The position numbers and the translations under genes are program-made. Below, piece by piece: positions 1 to 8,584 of a DNA stretch of 64,000 bases. The DNA is from Metabacillus sp. B2-18 (GTDB lineage Bacteria; Bacillota; Bacilli; Bacillales; Bacillaceae): assembly GCF_021117275.1 (NCBI RefSeq), contig NZ_CP088245.1:3695501-3759500 (forward strand), in the 5' to 3' direction. The notes under the pieces are model-generated. The model was not told where the DNA came from. It did not search any database and worked only from the letters and a program-made list of their open reading frames with translations. How positions within the stretch are numbered: the stretch's first letter is position 1; every line of letters begins with the position of its first letter.

Positions 1-183
1 ACCAGCATCAAAAGCCACAAGCATATGAGACGGCTTCTCATCTTCTAGTATTTTCATTAAAATCATGGTAAATCCATAAATTGCGTTCGTATGTATACCT
101 TTGTCATTATTTAATAATGGCAGGGCAAAGAAAGCTCTATAGGCAATACTATTCCCATCAATTAATACTATTTTTTTCGTCAA
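1..183 (-). CDS. polA: DNA polymerase I, N-terminal fragment (runs off left edge)
   Basis: First 61 codons of DNA polymerase I, which fills gaps and removes primers in replication and repair. The visible start KKIVLIDGNSIAYRAFFA, followed by TNAIYGFTMILMK, is the beginning of the 5'-3' exonuclease (FEN-like) domain. The start is a TTG at 181-183, preceded by a strong AGGAGGCT ribosome binding site at 191-198. The rest lies beyond position 1. It sits downstream of hflKC on the same strand, with a terminator and a 24-bp palindrome between, so it probably has its own promoter in 231-348. Assignment is secure; nothing can be said about its later domains. Confidence 0.95.
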   Translation of the reverse strand, partial: MTKKIVLIDGNSIAYRAFFALPLLNNDKGIHTNAIYGFTMILMKILEDEKPSHMLVAFDAG

Positions 184-206
184 CTTTTACAGCCTCCTGT
201 ATTCAT

Positions 207-230
207 TGTTGAACAAGCTCTTGTTCAACA
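207..230. promoter_or_regulatory. 24-bp near-perfect palindrome just upstream of polA
   Basis: Two 11-bp arms, TGTTGAACAAG and CTTGTTCAACA, are separated by only 2 bases (CT). It ends about 9 bp upstream of the polA ribosome binding site. A 2-base loop and no T-run argue against a terminator; the shape suits a dimeric repressor operator. GAAC and GTTC are 8 bp apart, not the 4 bp of the Bacillus LexA box. The binding protein is unknown. Confidence 0.45.
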
Positions 231-348
231 TTTTATGTCTAAAGCTCTCTTTTACTGGTCTATTGATTTCTAATTCAGACACTCTCTTTTTGCAGGAGGT
301 CCTGGAGCACTCTTTTACTTGTACATGTACCTAAATTAGCAATAAACC

Positions 349-413
349 AAAAAAAGACCCCTTATTTCCCTCTATTTTATCATGTCTTTAAATAGAAAGG
401 AAAATCAGGGGTA
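349..413 (-). terminator. Intrinsic terminator of hflKC
   Basis: Read on the minus strand: ACCCCTGATTTTCC...TCTATTT, a short loop, then AAATAGA...GGAAATAAGGGGT, followed by CTTTTTTT. The outer and inner arms pair with small internal loops. It starts about 20 bp after the hflC stop. Confidence 0.75.
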
Positions 414-432
414 CTGTATGAATTGTTATCGT

Positions 433-1362
433 TTACTGGACTCCTTTTAGCAAGGAAGCATAAGGAGAATTAAATGGAATAATAATAACAGTCTCTTCAT
501 CTATCGTCTGTTTATACAATTGTAATGTTCGATACATTTCATAGAAGCTTGGATCCTTAGAATAAGCAGTGTTATACATTTTCGCTGCGTCTCTTTCCCC
601 CTCACTTCGAATCACATCAGCATCTGCCTGTGCCTTTGCTAGCATCTCTTTAACTTCTCGATCGGTATCTGCAATAATTCGATTCTTTTCAGCGTCACCT
701 TTAGACAAATATCCTTGTGCAGTTGATTCACGCTCAGAAATCATACGTGTGAATACAGACTGTTCATTTTCAGCCGGTAAATCTGTTCTTTTCATTCTCA
801 CATCTGCTACAACGATCCCATAGTTCCCCTGTTCTAATAAATTATTAACAATTTCAGTTACTTTATCATTTAAGCTTCCTCTTGATGACTTTTCATCATT
901 AATAATTTCGTCATAGTTTAATTGACCTAATTCAGAGCGAACGGTTGAGAAAACATATTCGGCCATCTTTGTTTCTGCGTTCACAATTGATCTTGCATTT
1001 GAAATCATTTTTTTAGGATCACTTATTCGCCAAACGGTATAATTATCAATGATTAACCGCTTTTTATCCTTTGTATTAATTTCTGCCTCTTCAACATCAT
1101 AAGTCATCTGATATTTAGGTAGTGTTGTAACTGACTGAATAAATGGTATTTTAAAATTTAATCCTGGTTCTTCTATAATTTTTACAACTTCACCAAATTG
1201 ACGAACAACCTTATATTCATTTTCCTTAACAATAAAAAGATTGGTAAATATTAAGACAAGTAAGATAATTAAGACAAGAAGAATAATGCCCCCACGTAAA
1301 TACCCCTTAAATGAAAAGGCAGGTTTCTTCTCCTCCATGTTCACGATATTATCATTGGCCAT
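433..1362 (-). CDS. hflC: HflC, membrane protease-modulator subunit (SPFH/prohibitin family)
   Basis: 309 aa. In the family HflC pairs with HflK to form a large membrane-anchored SPFH assembly that modulates FtsH proteolysis. One membrane segment lies near residues 25-45, followed by the SPFH domain (NEYKVVRQFGEVVKIIEEPG, KIPFIQSV) and a charged coiled-coil stretch with AEKNRIIADTDREVKEML. The ATG at 1360-1362 is chosen because AGGAAGGAAG lies 8 bases upstream; the longer reading frame has no better site. It overlaps the hflK 3' end by 11 bp, so translation is probably coupled. HflC itself is intact although its partner hflK carries a stop codon. A terminator follows at 349-413. Confidence 0.93.
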   Translation of the reverse strand: MANDNIVNMEEKKPAFSFKGYLRGGIILLVLIILLVLIFTNLFIVKENEYKVVRQFGEVVKIIEEPGLNFKIPFIQSVTTLPKYQMTYDVEEAEINTKDKKRLIIDNYTVWRISDPKKMISNARSIVNAETKMAEYVFSTVRSELGQLNYDEIINDEKSSRGSLNDKVTEIVNNLLEQGNYGIVVADVRMKRTDLPAENEQSVFTRMISERESTAQGYLSKGDAEKNRIIADTDREVKEMLAKAQADADVIRSEGERDAAKMYNTAYSKDPSFYEMYRTLQLYKQTIDEETVIIIPFNSPYASLLKGVQ

Positions 1363-2326
1363 TTGTAACACTTCCTTCCTGTTCTGCTGGTACGACAGGC
1401 TTTGAAGCCGGATCCTTAATTGGCAAGTATTTCATCGTGTTCCCATTGTCTTCCATAATATAAATCTCAGCATTCGGGAGAACCTGATCGATTGTTTCTA
1501 ATACTAAACGCTTTTGTGTAATATCTTTATTATTAACATATTCGTTATAAATGGCATTAAATTGAGCAACATCCCCACGTGCCTCTTCTATGCGGGCTGC
1601 TTTATCACCAGCTGCAGAGGACATAATCGCATCCTTTTCCCCTTGTGCTTCTTCTGTTCGTTGATTTCTGTATTTATTCGCCTCATTTTTACGTGTATTC
1701 ATCGTTTCACGAGCATCGGTAACTGCTGTAAAAGCTTTCCTAACCTCTTCGTTTGGTAAATCTACATCCTGTAATTTTACGGCTAAAATGGTAATTCCAA
1801 TGTCATATCCATCAACAAGATTTGTTAGTAATTCCTGAACTTGCTTCTCAATTTCAACTTTTCCAGATGTTAAAGCGTCATCAATTGTTGAACTTCCAAT
1901 AATACTTCTTAAACTCGCCGATGTTGCATCCTCTAACATCTCCCGTGGATTTTCAGCATTAAATAAATATTTACCCGGCTCGGTAATTTTCCACTGAACG
2001 ACCATATCTGCTAAAACGATATTCTCATCACCCGTAATCATTTTTGTTTCTTTTGGAAAATCTTTCACTTCACCATCCTCAGATTCCTCATAACCAAACT
2101 GTAAACTGAAAGTTTCTTTAGATAGAACTTCAACTGATTGGATTGGCTATGGCATCTTAAAATGTAATCCTGGTTCACTAATTCCTTCTTCTACCTCTCC
2201 AAGAGTGATCATCACGGCTTGTTCTGACTCATCTACGGTATACCATGAAGTAAAAGCAACAATTCCTAAGACCACAATTAACAACGCAAATCCGAAGATC
2301 GTGAGTACTCGTTTTATACTTAACAT
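1352..2326 (-). pseudogene. hflK: hflK interrupted by an in-frame TAG (SPFH family)
   Basis: Reading from the ATG at 2324-2326 gives an HflK N-terminus (MLSIKRVLTIFGFALLIVVL, one membrane segment, then VDESEQAVMITLGEVEEGIS). It is cut at codon 60 by TAG (2147-2149), in the context HFKMP-stop-PIQSVEVLSKE. The frame then stays open to 1352, with the SPFH core (NIVLADMVVQWKI) and coiled-coil (KYRNQRTEEAQGEKDAI). HflK proteins usually have PWPIQSV here, so a single TGG-to-TAG change explains the break. Without it the protein would be 324 aa. A GTG at 2068 could start a 238-aa piece lacking the membrane anchor, but no good ribosome binding site supports it. A sequencing error or stop read-through cannot be excluded. 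Confidence 0.85.
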
Positions 2327-2680
2327 CCAACCCCTGCCTTTCTTATTCGGTACATTTAGTATGTACTGCTTTATTTTCTTGTTAAGTTATATACGAATCA
2401 TCATTAAAAAGGTTTCATATTTCCCTTTTAATAGCTTCCCACTATTAGTATTAATTAGAAAATAAATTTATGAAGAGTTGAATTTATGAGGATTTATTAT
2501 GACAACAAAAAAGGGACGTGAGTTTATTTGGTAAACTCACGTCCAAAAGATTGGCTCCTTGGATGAAGGGGTTTTCACTTAGTATATTACCAACATTTTA
2601 TTAAGTAATAATAAACCTAGTGTAAATTAATTGTAAATAATGTCGAAATTAACAGATAGAAAGGTTTTATGGTCACTACG
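2327..2680. other. Intergenic stretch between hflK and phoR
   Basis: 354 bp without a credible gene. It holds the phoR terminator (2507-2544) and an AT-rich remainder that must contain the hflK promoter. I could not pick out a clean -35/-10 pair. Confidence 0.6.
2507..2544 (-). terminator. Intrinsic terminator of phoPR
   Basis: A perfect 13-bp stem (GGACGTGAGTTTA with TAAACTCACGTCC) and 5-base loop, followed on the minus strand by CTTTTTT. It lies about 135 bp beyond the phoR stop. Confidence 0.9.
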
Positions 2681-4450
2681 TTATGAAGTTTCATCAAATT
2701 TTCTATTCAGCTTAACTGTAAACGTAGTACCTTTTCCAACTTCACTTTCCACACTAATTTGACCTTTATGAGCTTCCACCAAATGTTTTACAATTGCCAA
2801 ACCTAAGCCTGTTCCACCCGAGTTTCTACTTCTCGCCCTGTCAACACGATAGAAACGCTCAAAAATACGTGCGATTTCCTCCGTTTTAATGCCAATCCCT
2901 GTGTCTGAAACAGTAACGATTGCATAATCAGGATATTTATCCACTTTTGCATGCACATAGCCACCTTGTGGAGTATATGTTAGAGCATTACTAATTAAAT
3001 TAATAAAAATTTGCTTTAATCGATAAATGTCGCCTTCAATATAAGTAAGACCTTCAGGTAAAGAGACAGAAAGCTCTACCTCTTTTTCTCTTGCTTTATT
3101 TTCTAACATTACGATAATATCATCCAAGATCTCTCGTAAATCACATGTTTGGATTGATAATTCAAATCCTTGCTGTTCAATTTTCGATAAATCAAGCAAA
3201 TCTTGAATTAAAGATTGTAAACGGTCGCTTTCCTTTAGAATAATGGAAAGGAAGTATTCGGCTGTTTGCTTATCACTAAGTGCTCCGTCCAGTAATGTTT
3301 CACTAAATCCTTTAATCGATGTGATTGGTGTTTTTAATTCATGTGATACATTCGCAACAAAATCCTTACGCATCTGTTCGAGTTTTTTAAGTTCAGTAAT
3401 GTCATGAAATACAAGGACAATTCCTTTCCATTCATCATTTGTTCCAATAATAGGTGCCCCATACACTTCAAAATGCTTACGTTCAATCTTCAAGGGAAGA
3501 TGAAGCTGCTTTCTGACTTTTACCTCAGTCATAAAAATCTCTTCCACAATTTCAATAATTTCTTTATGAGTAAACGCGTCATAATATAATTGATAAAGAA
3601 ACTTAGCTGAGTCAACCTCAAATAATTCTTTATATGCCCTGTTGACTAAGTTAATATAACCTCTACCATCAATCAAAATTAGCCCGCTTCCCATATTTTC
3701 AATTAACGTTTGCAAACGATCTTGCTGCATTTCCTGTGCCCTTGTCATATCTTGAAGGTTTCTGGCAAGTATATTAATTGACTGACTCAGTATTCCTGTT
3801 TCGTCTAAATGATCTTCATATGTACGTGCTTTATAATTTCCCTTTGCAAGTTCCATAGATACTTTAATTGCAGACTCAATCGGTCTAGTAAATTGGGCTG
3901 TAATTCTTACTCCAATTAATAATATAATGATGAATGCGATTCCGAGACTAGCTACTAGAATACCCCACATTTGTTGATTTACTTTAGTTAAAGAGCTCAC
4001 AGACGCGCTAACGAGCACAATCCCTTCATAAGCAGCTTTTTCCTTTATAGGCAATCCATAATAAGCAAGCCCATGAACTTGGTCACTATAATAATAGCCC
4101 TTAGTTTGTCCCCTCATGATTGGAAGTACGTTATTCTTCAATGAATTCATATCCAGATCTTGTGTTAGGTCACCAGCATCAAACAAAATGGTATTATCTT
4201 CATCTATAATCGTAATATGTGATTTATAATCCTTCCCTAAGTCAGAAAGTAATTCTGAGATTTGAGAGTTTGATAAATCCTCACGAGATATTATCGTTAA
4301 GATTGAGTGTGCTTCTCTTTGTAACTCTTCTTTAAACGTGTTCAAATAGTAGCTATTAAAAATTTGCCCTAGCAATAACCCTAAGCCAACCAGTACTGCA
4401 ATGATTAATGTAATAAGGGCAAACAAAAAGCGTGAACGAAATCTATTCAT
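2681..4450 (-). CDS. phoR: PhoR, phosphate-sensing membrane histidine kinase
   Basis: 589 aa. Autophosphorylates and passes phosphate to PhoP under phosphate limitation. In order: membrane segment 10-30, extracytoplasmic sensor about 31-160, second membrane segment about 162-182, HAMP linker, cytoplasmic PAS domain about 240-355, then the kinase core. The phosphorylated His is H370 in NVSHELKTP. The N box, DTGIGI and GGTGLGLAIVKHLVE ATP-binding motifs are present. Length matches the Bacillus family. Its start overlaps the phoP stop by 8 bp, so the two are translated together; a strong terminator follows. The adjacent phoP makes PhoR a much better call than other PAS/HAMP kinases. Confidence 0.95.
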   Translation of the reverse strand: MNRFRSRFLFALITLIIAVLVGLGLLLGQIFNSYYLNTFKEELQREAHSILTIISREDLSNSQISELLSDLGKDYKSHITIIDEDNTILFDAGDLTQDLDMNSLKNNVLPIMRGQTKGYYYSDQVHGLAYYGLPIKEKAAYEGIVLVSASVSSLTKVNQQMWGILVASLGIAFIIILLIGVRITAQFTRPIESAIKVSMELAKGNYKARTYEDHLDETGILSQSINILARNLQDMTRAQEMQQDRLQTLIENMGSGLILIDGRGYINLVNRAYKELFEVDSAKFLYQLYYDAFTHKEIIEIVEEIFMTEVKVRKQLHLPLKIERKHFEVYGAPIIGTNDEWKGIVLVFHDITELKKLEQMRKDFVANVSHELKTPITSIKGFSETLLDGALSDKQTAEYFLSIILKESDRLQSLIQDLLDLSKIEQQGFELSIQTCDLREILDDIIVMLENKAREKEVELSVSLPEGLTYIEGDIYRLKQIFINLISNALTYTPQGGYVHAKVDKYPDYAIVTVSDTGIGIKTEEIARIFERFYRVDRARSRNSGGTGLGLAIVKHLVEAHKGQISVESEVGKGTTFTVKLNRKFDETS

Positions 4451-5162
4451 TCAGCTTTGGCTCCTCAAGCTTGTACCCCAACCCTCTTATTGTTTTAATA
4501 TATAATGGTTTTTTTGTATTTCTTTCTATCTTTTCTCGTAAGTGACTAATATGAACATCCACAATTCTAGTATCACCAGCAAAATCATAATTCCAAACCG
4601 CGCTGAGCAGCTGATCTCTTGTAAGAACTCTTCCCTTATGTTTAGCTAAATACACTAGTAATTCAAATTCTTTTGGAGTTAAATCCAAACGCTCTTTTCC
4701 ATAATAAGCCTCGTAGTGATCAGGTAACACTCGTAAATCGCCAATCAGTACTTGATTTTCATCCTCAATTTCTTGCACCTCAGGTTCAGGCTGCGACTGA
4801 CTGCGTCTCAATATGGCCTTTATTCTTGCTACAACCTCTCTAGGGCTAAAAGGCTTTGTCATATAATCGTCTGCACCTAATTCTAAGCCTAATACTTTAT
4901 CAAATTCATCGTCTTTTGCCGTAAGCATAAGAATTGGCACCATGATTTTCCTTTGTCGAAGCTGTTTACACACTTCAATTCCATCCATTTTCGGAAGCAT
5001 TAAATCAAGCACAAGTAAATCAGGCTCTTCTTTTATACAAAGATTCAGACCTTCTTCTCCATCCATAGCTGTTGAGACTGTATAGCCTGCTTGTTCCAAA
5101 TTATACTTTAACAAGGTTGAAATTGATTGTTCATCATCTACTACTAATACTCTCTTACTCAT
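4443..5162 (-). CDS. phoP: PhoP, OmpR-family response regulator for phosphate starvation
   Basis: 239 aa. Receiver domain with acidic pair D9/D10, phosphoacceptor D53 (LLVLDLMLPKMDG) and conserved K103 (TKPFSPRE). The C-terminal winged helix follows (LTPKEFELLVYLAKHKGRVLTRDQL, cut here at LTPKEFELLVYL; and TRIVDVHISHLREKIE). In the family it activates phosphate-scavenging genes and remodels wall teichoic acid synthesis. First gene of the phoPR pair, overlapping phoR by 8 bp. An AGGCC-type ribosome binding site precedes the ATG. Nothing odd seen. Confidence 0.95.
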   Translation of the reverse strand: MSKRVLVVDDEQSISTLLKYNLEQAGYTVSTAMDGEEGLNLCIKEEPDLLVLDLMLPKMDGIEVCKQLRQRKIMVPILMLTAKDDEFDKVLGLELGADDYMTKPFSPREVVARIKAILRRSQSQPEPEVQEIEDENQVLIGDLRVLPDHYEAYYGKERLDLTPKEFELLVYLAKHKGRVLTRDQLLSAVWNYDFAGDTRIVDVHISHLREKIERNTKKPLYIKTIRGLGYKLEEPKLNE

Positions 5163-5312
5163 ATAGGCCTCCAGAGATCAAATTTCCCTTCAATTGAACC
5201 AATCTATTTTATTCGTTTTTTCTCTATGTATGTTAGTTCTATTCTAGCGAATAGTAGGGAAAAAGGGCAACTATTGTTTAAAATAATGTTTATGTTTAAA
5301 ATTAATTTCCAC

Positions 5313-5340
5313 AAAAAAACTGGCTCTAAGTAGAGTCAGT
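5313..5340 (-). terminator. Intrinsic terminator after the MaoC-like gene
   Basis: Minus strand ACTGACTCT, loop ACTT, AGAGCCAGT, then TTTTTTT. 9-bp stem with one mismatch, 20 bp past the stop codon. Confidence 0.85.
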
Positions 5341-5360
5341 TAGTAATCAGCACATTTTAG

Positions 5361-5837
5361 TTAGAAATTTTCTAGTGCCTTGCCTTCCATTGGAGTCATT
5401 TTATGAGGAGGGCATACTGTAATTTTTCCTTCTAGAACGGTTTTTTCTTCACTATTCACAGCATGAATATCTACAACAATTTTGTTATCTGAAGTATGGA
5501 CTTCTCCTACCTCAAACAAAAATTGGACAACATCATAATGGTATAACGGTTGAAGGAATGAAATTTCTTGGTTTACAATGTGGCTTCCTGGACCAGGTAA
5601 ATATTTCGATACAGCTGCTGTAATGATTCCAGTTAGCATGATTGTTGGTACAATCGGCTTTTCATAAGGAGTTTGTGAGGCATAGTCATGCTGAATATAA
5701 AGCGGGTTGGCATCATTGGTTAATCCTAAATAAAGAAGTAAATCTTTATCTTCAATTTTTTCTGTTAGAGTTAATTTTTCTCCAACCGATATTTCTTCGA
5801 TATGTCTACCAATCTTTCTCTTTTTGCCAAGAAGCAT
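5361..5837 (-). CDS. MaoC-like hot-dog domain protein
   Basis: 158 aa single hot-dog domain resembling MaoC / (R)-specific enoyl-CoA hydratases. The hydratase motif region reads YLGLTNDANPLYIQHDYA. Active hydratases normally have D-x-N-P-x-H with Asp and His catalytic; here the Asp is present but the His position is Tyr (NPLY). It may therefore bind a CoA thioester or act as a thioesterase rather than hydrate. It lies alone between phoP and mdh with its own terminator on each side. Physiological substrate unknown. Confidence 0.75.
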   Translation of the reverse strand: MLLGKKRKIGRHIEEISVGEKLTLTEKIEDKDLLLYLGLTNDANPLYIQHDYASQTPYEKPIVPTIMLTGIITAAVSKYLPGPGSHIVNQEISFLQPLYHYDVVQFLFEVGEVHTSDNKIVVDIHAVNSEEKTVLEGKITVCPPHKMTPMEGKALENF

Positions 5838-5909
5838 TTTAACACCCCTTTTTCTAAATTAGTGAACCTAATTTACAACACTGCAATTACTATTAGGTTA
5901 TTTCTTAGT

Positions 5910-5936
5910 AAAAAAGAAAATTGAGGAAATCCTCAA
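5910..5936 (-). terminator. Intrinsic terminator of mdh
   Basis: Minus strand TTGAGGA, loop TT, TCCTCAA, then TTTTCTTTTTT. Short stem with a strong U-tract, about 25 bp after the mdh stop. Confidence 0.8.
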
Positions 5937-5961
5937 CTTTCTTTTTATTTTAAACACTTTC

Positions 5962-6900
5962 TTAAGATAATACTTTCATAACGTTTCTAACAGAATCAGC
6001 AGATTTTTCAAGAGCTGCTCTTTCTTCTTCGGTGAGTTCAAGTTCAATAATTTGTTCAAGACCATTTCCACCTAGTACAGTTGGAACACCTAGGTAGATT
6101 CCATCAAAGCCATATTCTCCTTCAAGATAGACAATAGATGGAAGAACTCGTCGTTGATCTTTTAAAATGGCCTCTACCATTTCCACCAGTGAAGCTGCAG
6201 GTGCATAGTATGCACTGCCGTTGCCTAGTAGATTAACGATTTCACCGCCACCCTTACGTGTTCTTTCAACAATTGCATCTAATCTGTCTTTAGACATTAA
6301 TGTTTCGAGAGGAATACCACCCGCATAAGAATAGCGTACTAATGGTACCATATCATCACCATGTCCACCTAAAACAAACCCTGTTACATCCTTCACAGAA
6401 AGGTTAAGCTCTTGTGCAACAAACGTACGGAAACGAGCTGTATCTAACACTCCTGATTGTCCAATCACACGATGCTTAGGAAATCCCGACTCTTTAAAAA
6501 CTGTATAAGTCATTGCATCTACAGGATTGGTTAACACAATAATCGTGCATTCAGGAGAATACTTAACAATTTCTTTTGTTACAGCCTTCATTATGCCTGC
6601 ATTTGTTGTAACAAGATCGTCACGACTCATACCTGGCTTCCTAGCAATACCTGCTGTAATGACGACAATATCAGAACCTGCTGTGTCTTCATAATTAGAT
6701 GTTCCGATTATGTTTGCGTCGAAGCCTTGTACCGGACTAGCTTCAAGCATATCAAGAGCTTTCCCTTTTGTTGGGTTTTCCATTTGAGGAATATCAACTA
6801 ATACTACATCTGCAAGTTCTTTTTGCCCTAATAAAAACGCTGTAGTGGCTCCAGTGAAGCCCCCACCAATTACGGAAACTTTTTTACGCTTAATAGCCAT
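5962..6900 (-). CDS. mdh: Malate dehydrogenase (NAD, LDH-like type)
   Basis: 312 aa. Oxidises malate to oxaloacetate in the TCA cycle. The NAD-binding glycine motif is [11 protein letters not shown] near residue 12. The substrate loop, [11 protein letters not shown], carries the conserved arginines, and the catalytic His is in [11 protein letters not shown]. Length is typical for Bacillus. It is the last gene of the citZ-icd-mdh series: icd lies 178 bp upstream across an intercistronic hairpin, and a terminator follows. A good AAGGAGAT ribosome binding site precedes the ATG. Confidence 0.97.
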   Translation of the reverse strand: MAIKRKKVSVIGGGFTGATTAFLLGQKELADVVLVDIPQMENPTKGKALDMLEASPVQGFDANIIGTSNYEDTAGSDIVVITAGIARKPGMSRDDLVTTNAGIMKAVTKEIVKYSPECTIIVLTNPVDAMTYTVFKESGFPKHRVIGQSGVLDTARFRTFVAQELNLSVKDVTGFVLGGHGDDMVPLVRYSYAGGIPLETLMSKDRLDAIVERTRKGGGEIVNLLGNGSAYYAPAASLVEMVEAILKDQRRVLPSIVYLEGEYGFDGIYLGVPTVLGGNGLEQIIELELTEEERAALEKSADSVRNVMKVLS

Positions 6901-6937
6901 ATGTAAACATCTCCTTAAATATTGTATAAATTAGGAA

Positions 6938-6985
6938 AGAGGGCAAAGCGCATAAATGAAGTACATTTATGCGCAAAGCCCCTCT
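6938..6985 (-). terminator. Intercistronic hairpin between icd and mdh
   Basis: A perfect 11-bp stem, GCGCATAAATG with CATTTATGCGC around a 5-base loop, extended outward by a GC-rich AGAGGGGC/GCCCTCT pairing with a bulge. Only TTTCCT follows on the minus strand, so it may act as a partial terminator or RNA-processing/stability element rather than a full stop. Confidence 0.55.
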
Positions 6986-7078
6986 TAGATTTATATTCGA
7001 CTTTTAATGGTCAATTCTTGCAGAGTATCTAGATACCCTAATTACTGTGTTTTTTAACAGAGCATTTTAGGTTTCAAA

Positions 7079-8350
7079 TTAACCCATGTTTTTGATTAAT
7101 TCGTCACCGAACTCAGAGCATTTAACTTCAGTTGCACCTTCCATTAAACGAGCAAAGTCATAAGTTACAACTTTTGAAGCAATAGTTTTCTCTACTGATT
7201 TCATTACTAATTCAGCAGCTTCAGTCCATCCTAAGTGCTCAAGCATAAGAACACCAGAAAGAAGAACAGAAGAAGGATTAACCTTATCAAGACCTGCATA
7301 TTTAGGAGCAGTACCGTGTGTTGCTTCGAAAATTGCATGTCCTGTTTCATAGTTAATGTTTGCTCCTGGAGCAATACCGATACCACCAACTTGTGCAGCA
7401 AGTGCATCAGAGATATAGTCACCATTTAAGTTCATTGTTGCAACAACATCGAACTCACGTGGACGAGTTAGAATTTGTTGTAAGAAGATATCTGCAATAG
7501 AATCTTTTACAATGATTTTACCTGCTGCTTCAGCATCAGCTTGTGCTTTGTTTGCAGCATCTTTACCTTCGTTTTCAACGATGCGGTCGTATTCAGCCCA
7601 TGTAAATACTTTATCACCGAATTCTTTCTCAGCTAGTTCATAACCCCAGTTTTTGAAAGCACCTTCAGTAAATTTCATAATGTTACCTTTGTGAACAAGT
7701 GTTACTGATTTACGGCCATGTTCAATTGCATAGTTAATAGCAGCTCTCACTAAGCGGCTAGTACCTTCTTGTGATACAGGCTTAATTCCGATACCAGATG
7801 TTTCTGGGAAGCGGATTTTATTAACACCCATTTCATTTTGTAAAAAGCTGATAAGCTTTTTAACTTCATCTGAACCATTTGCATATTCAATACCAGCATA
7901 AATATCTTCTGTATTTTCACGGAAGATAACCATATCTGTATCTTCTGGACGTTTAACTGGAGAAGGTACACCTTGGAAATAGCGCACTGGACGTAAGCAA
8001 GTGAATAAATCTAATTCTTGACGAAGTGCAACGTTTAGAGAACGAATTCCTCCACCGATTGGTGTTGTTAGAGGTCCTTTGATTGCAATTAGATATTCAC
8101 GAATCACATCAAGTGTTTCTGCTGGTAACCATTCACCTGTTTGATTGAAAGCCTTTTCACCAGCTAATACTTCTTTCCAAACGATTTGTTTTTCTCCGTT
8201 GTATGCTTTTTCTACAGCTGCTTCTAGAACACGTGATGCAGACGCCCAGATATCAGGACCAATTCCATCTCCTTCAATGAATGGGATTACTGGGTTGTTT
8301 GGTACGTTTAATACTCCATTAGTTGTTGTAATTTTTTCACCTTGTGTCAA
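7079..8350 (-). CDS. icd: Isocitrate dehydrogenase (NADP)
   Basis: 423 aa. Converts isocitrate to 2-oxoglutarate with NADP. N-terminal [14 protein letters not shown] and the substrate loop [18 protein letters not shown] (containing the Ser phosphorylated in E. coli Icd) are clear. The C-terminal metal and cofactor residues are in [17 protein letters not shown] and [11 protein letters not shown]. Full length for the family. It lies between citZ and mdh on the same strand with hairpins on both sides. This suggests segmental processing or attenuation of the TCA operon. Confidence 0.97.
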   Translation of the reverse strand: MTQGEKITTTNGVLNVPNNPVIPFIEGDGIGPDIWASASRVLEAAVEKAYNGEKQIVWKEVLAGEKAFNQTGEWLPAETLDVIREYLIAIKGPLTTPIGGGIRSLNVALRQELDLFTCLRPVRYFQGVPSPVKRPEDTDMVIFRENTEDIYAGIEYANGSDEVKKLISFLQNEMGVNKIRFPETSGIGIKPVSQEGTSRLVRAAINYAIEHGRKSVTLVHKGNIMKFTEGAFKNWGYELAEKEFGDKVFTWAEYDRIVENEGKDAANKAQADAEAAGKIIVKDSIADIFLQQILTRPREFDVVATMNLNGDYISDALAAQVGGIGIAPGANINYETGHAIFEATHGTAPKYAGLDKVNPSSVLLSGVLMLEHLGWTEAAELVMKSVEKTIASKVVTYDFARLMEGATEVKCSEFGDELIKNMG

Positions 8351-8509
8351 GAAAATTACCTCCCGGGTTATGTAATTGATTTTTCAAATCTATTTTACCA
8401 ATAGATTCTCTTCTCTTAAAGTGTTGTTACTTTTGTTTTTATAAAATTTATTAAATTTATATTATTCAGGCCTTTTATAAAAGCCTTTATATTGAAAGCG
8501 TAGAAAACG

Positions 8510-8553
8510 ATTCCACACAGTAATCCTCCCATAGAGGGAGGACAATGTGGAAT
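8510..8553 (-). terminator. Hairpin between citZ and icd
   Basis: Outer arms ATTCCACA/TGTGGAAT enclose a second stem CCTCCC...GGGAGG. GTTTTC follows on the minus strand. Likely partial terminator or stability hairpin separating citZ from icd, which can then also be transcribed separately. Confidence 0.55.
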
Positions 8554-8584
8554 TGCCTCTTCACTATTCTATATCACTATAAAA

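Noticed and set aside
207..230. LexA (SOS) operator before polA
   Set aside because: The GAAC and GTTC halves are 8 bp apart; the Bacillus LexA box needs 4.
2205..2465. 86-aa plus-strand frame over the hflK start
   Set aside because: It runs antisense to the HflK N-terminus, no ribosome binding site, shadow of a real gene.
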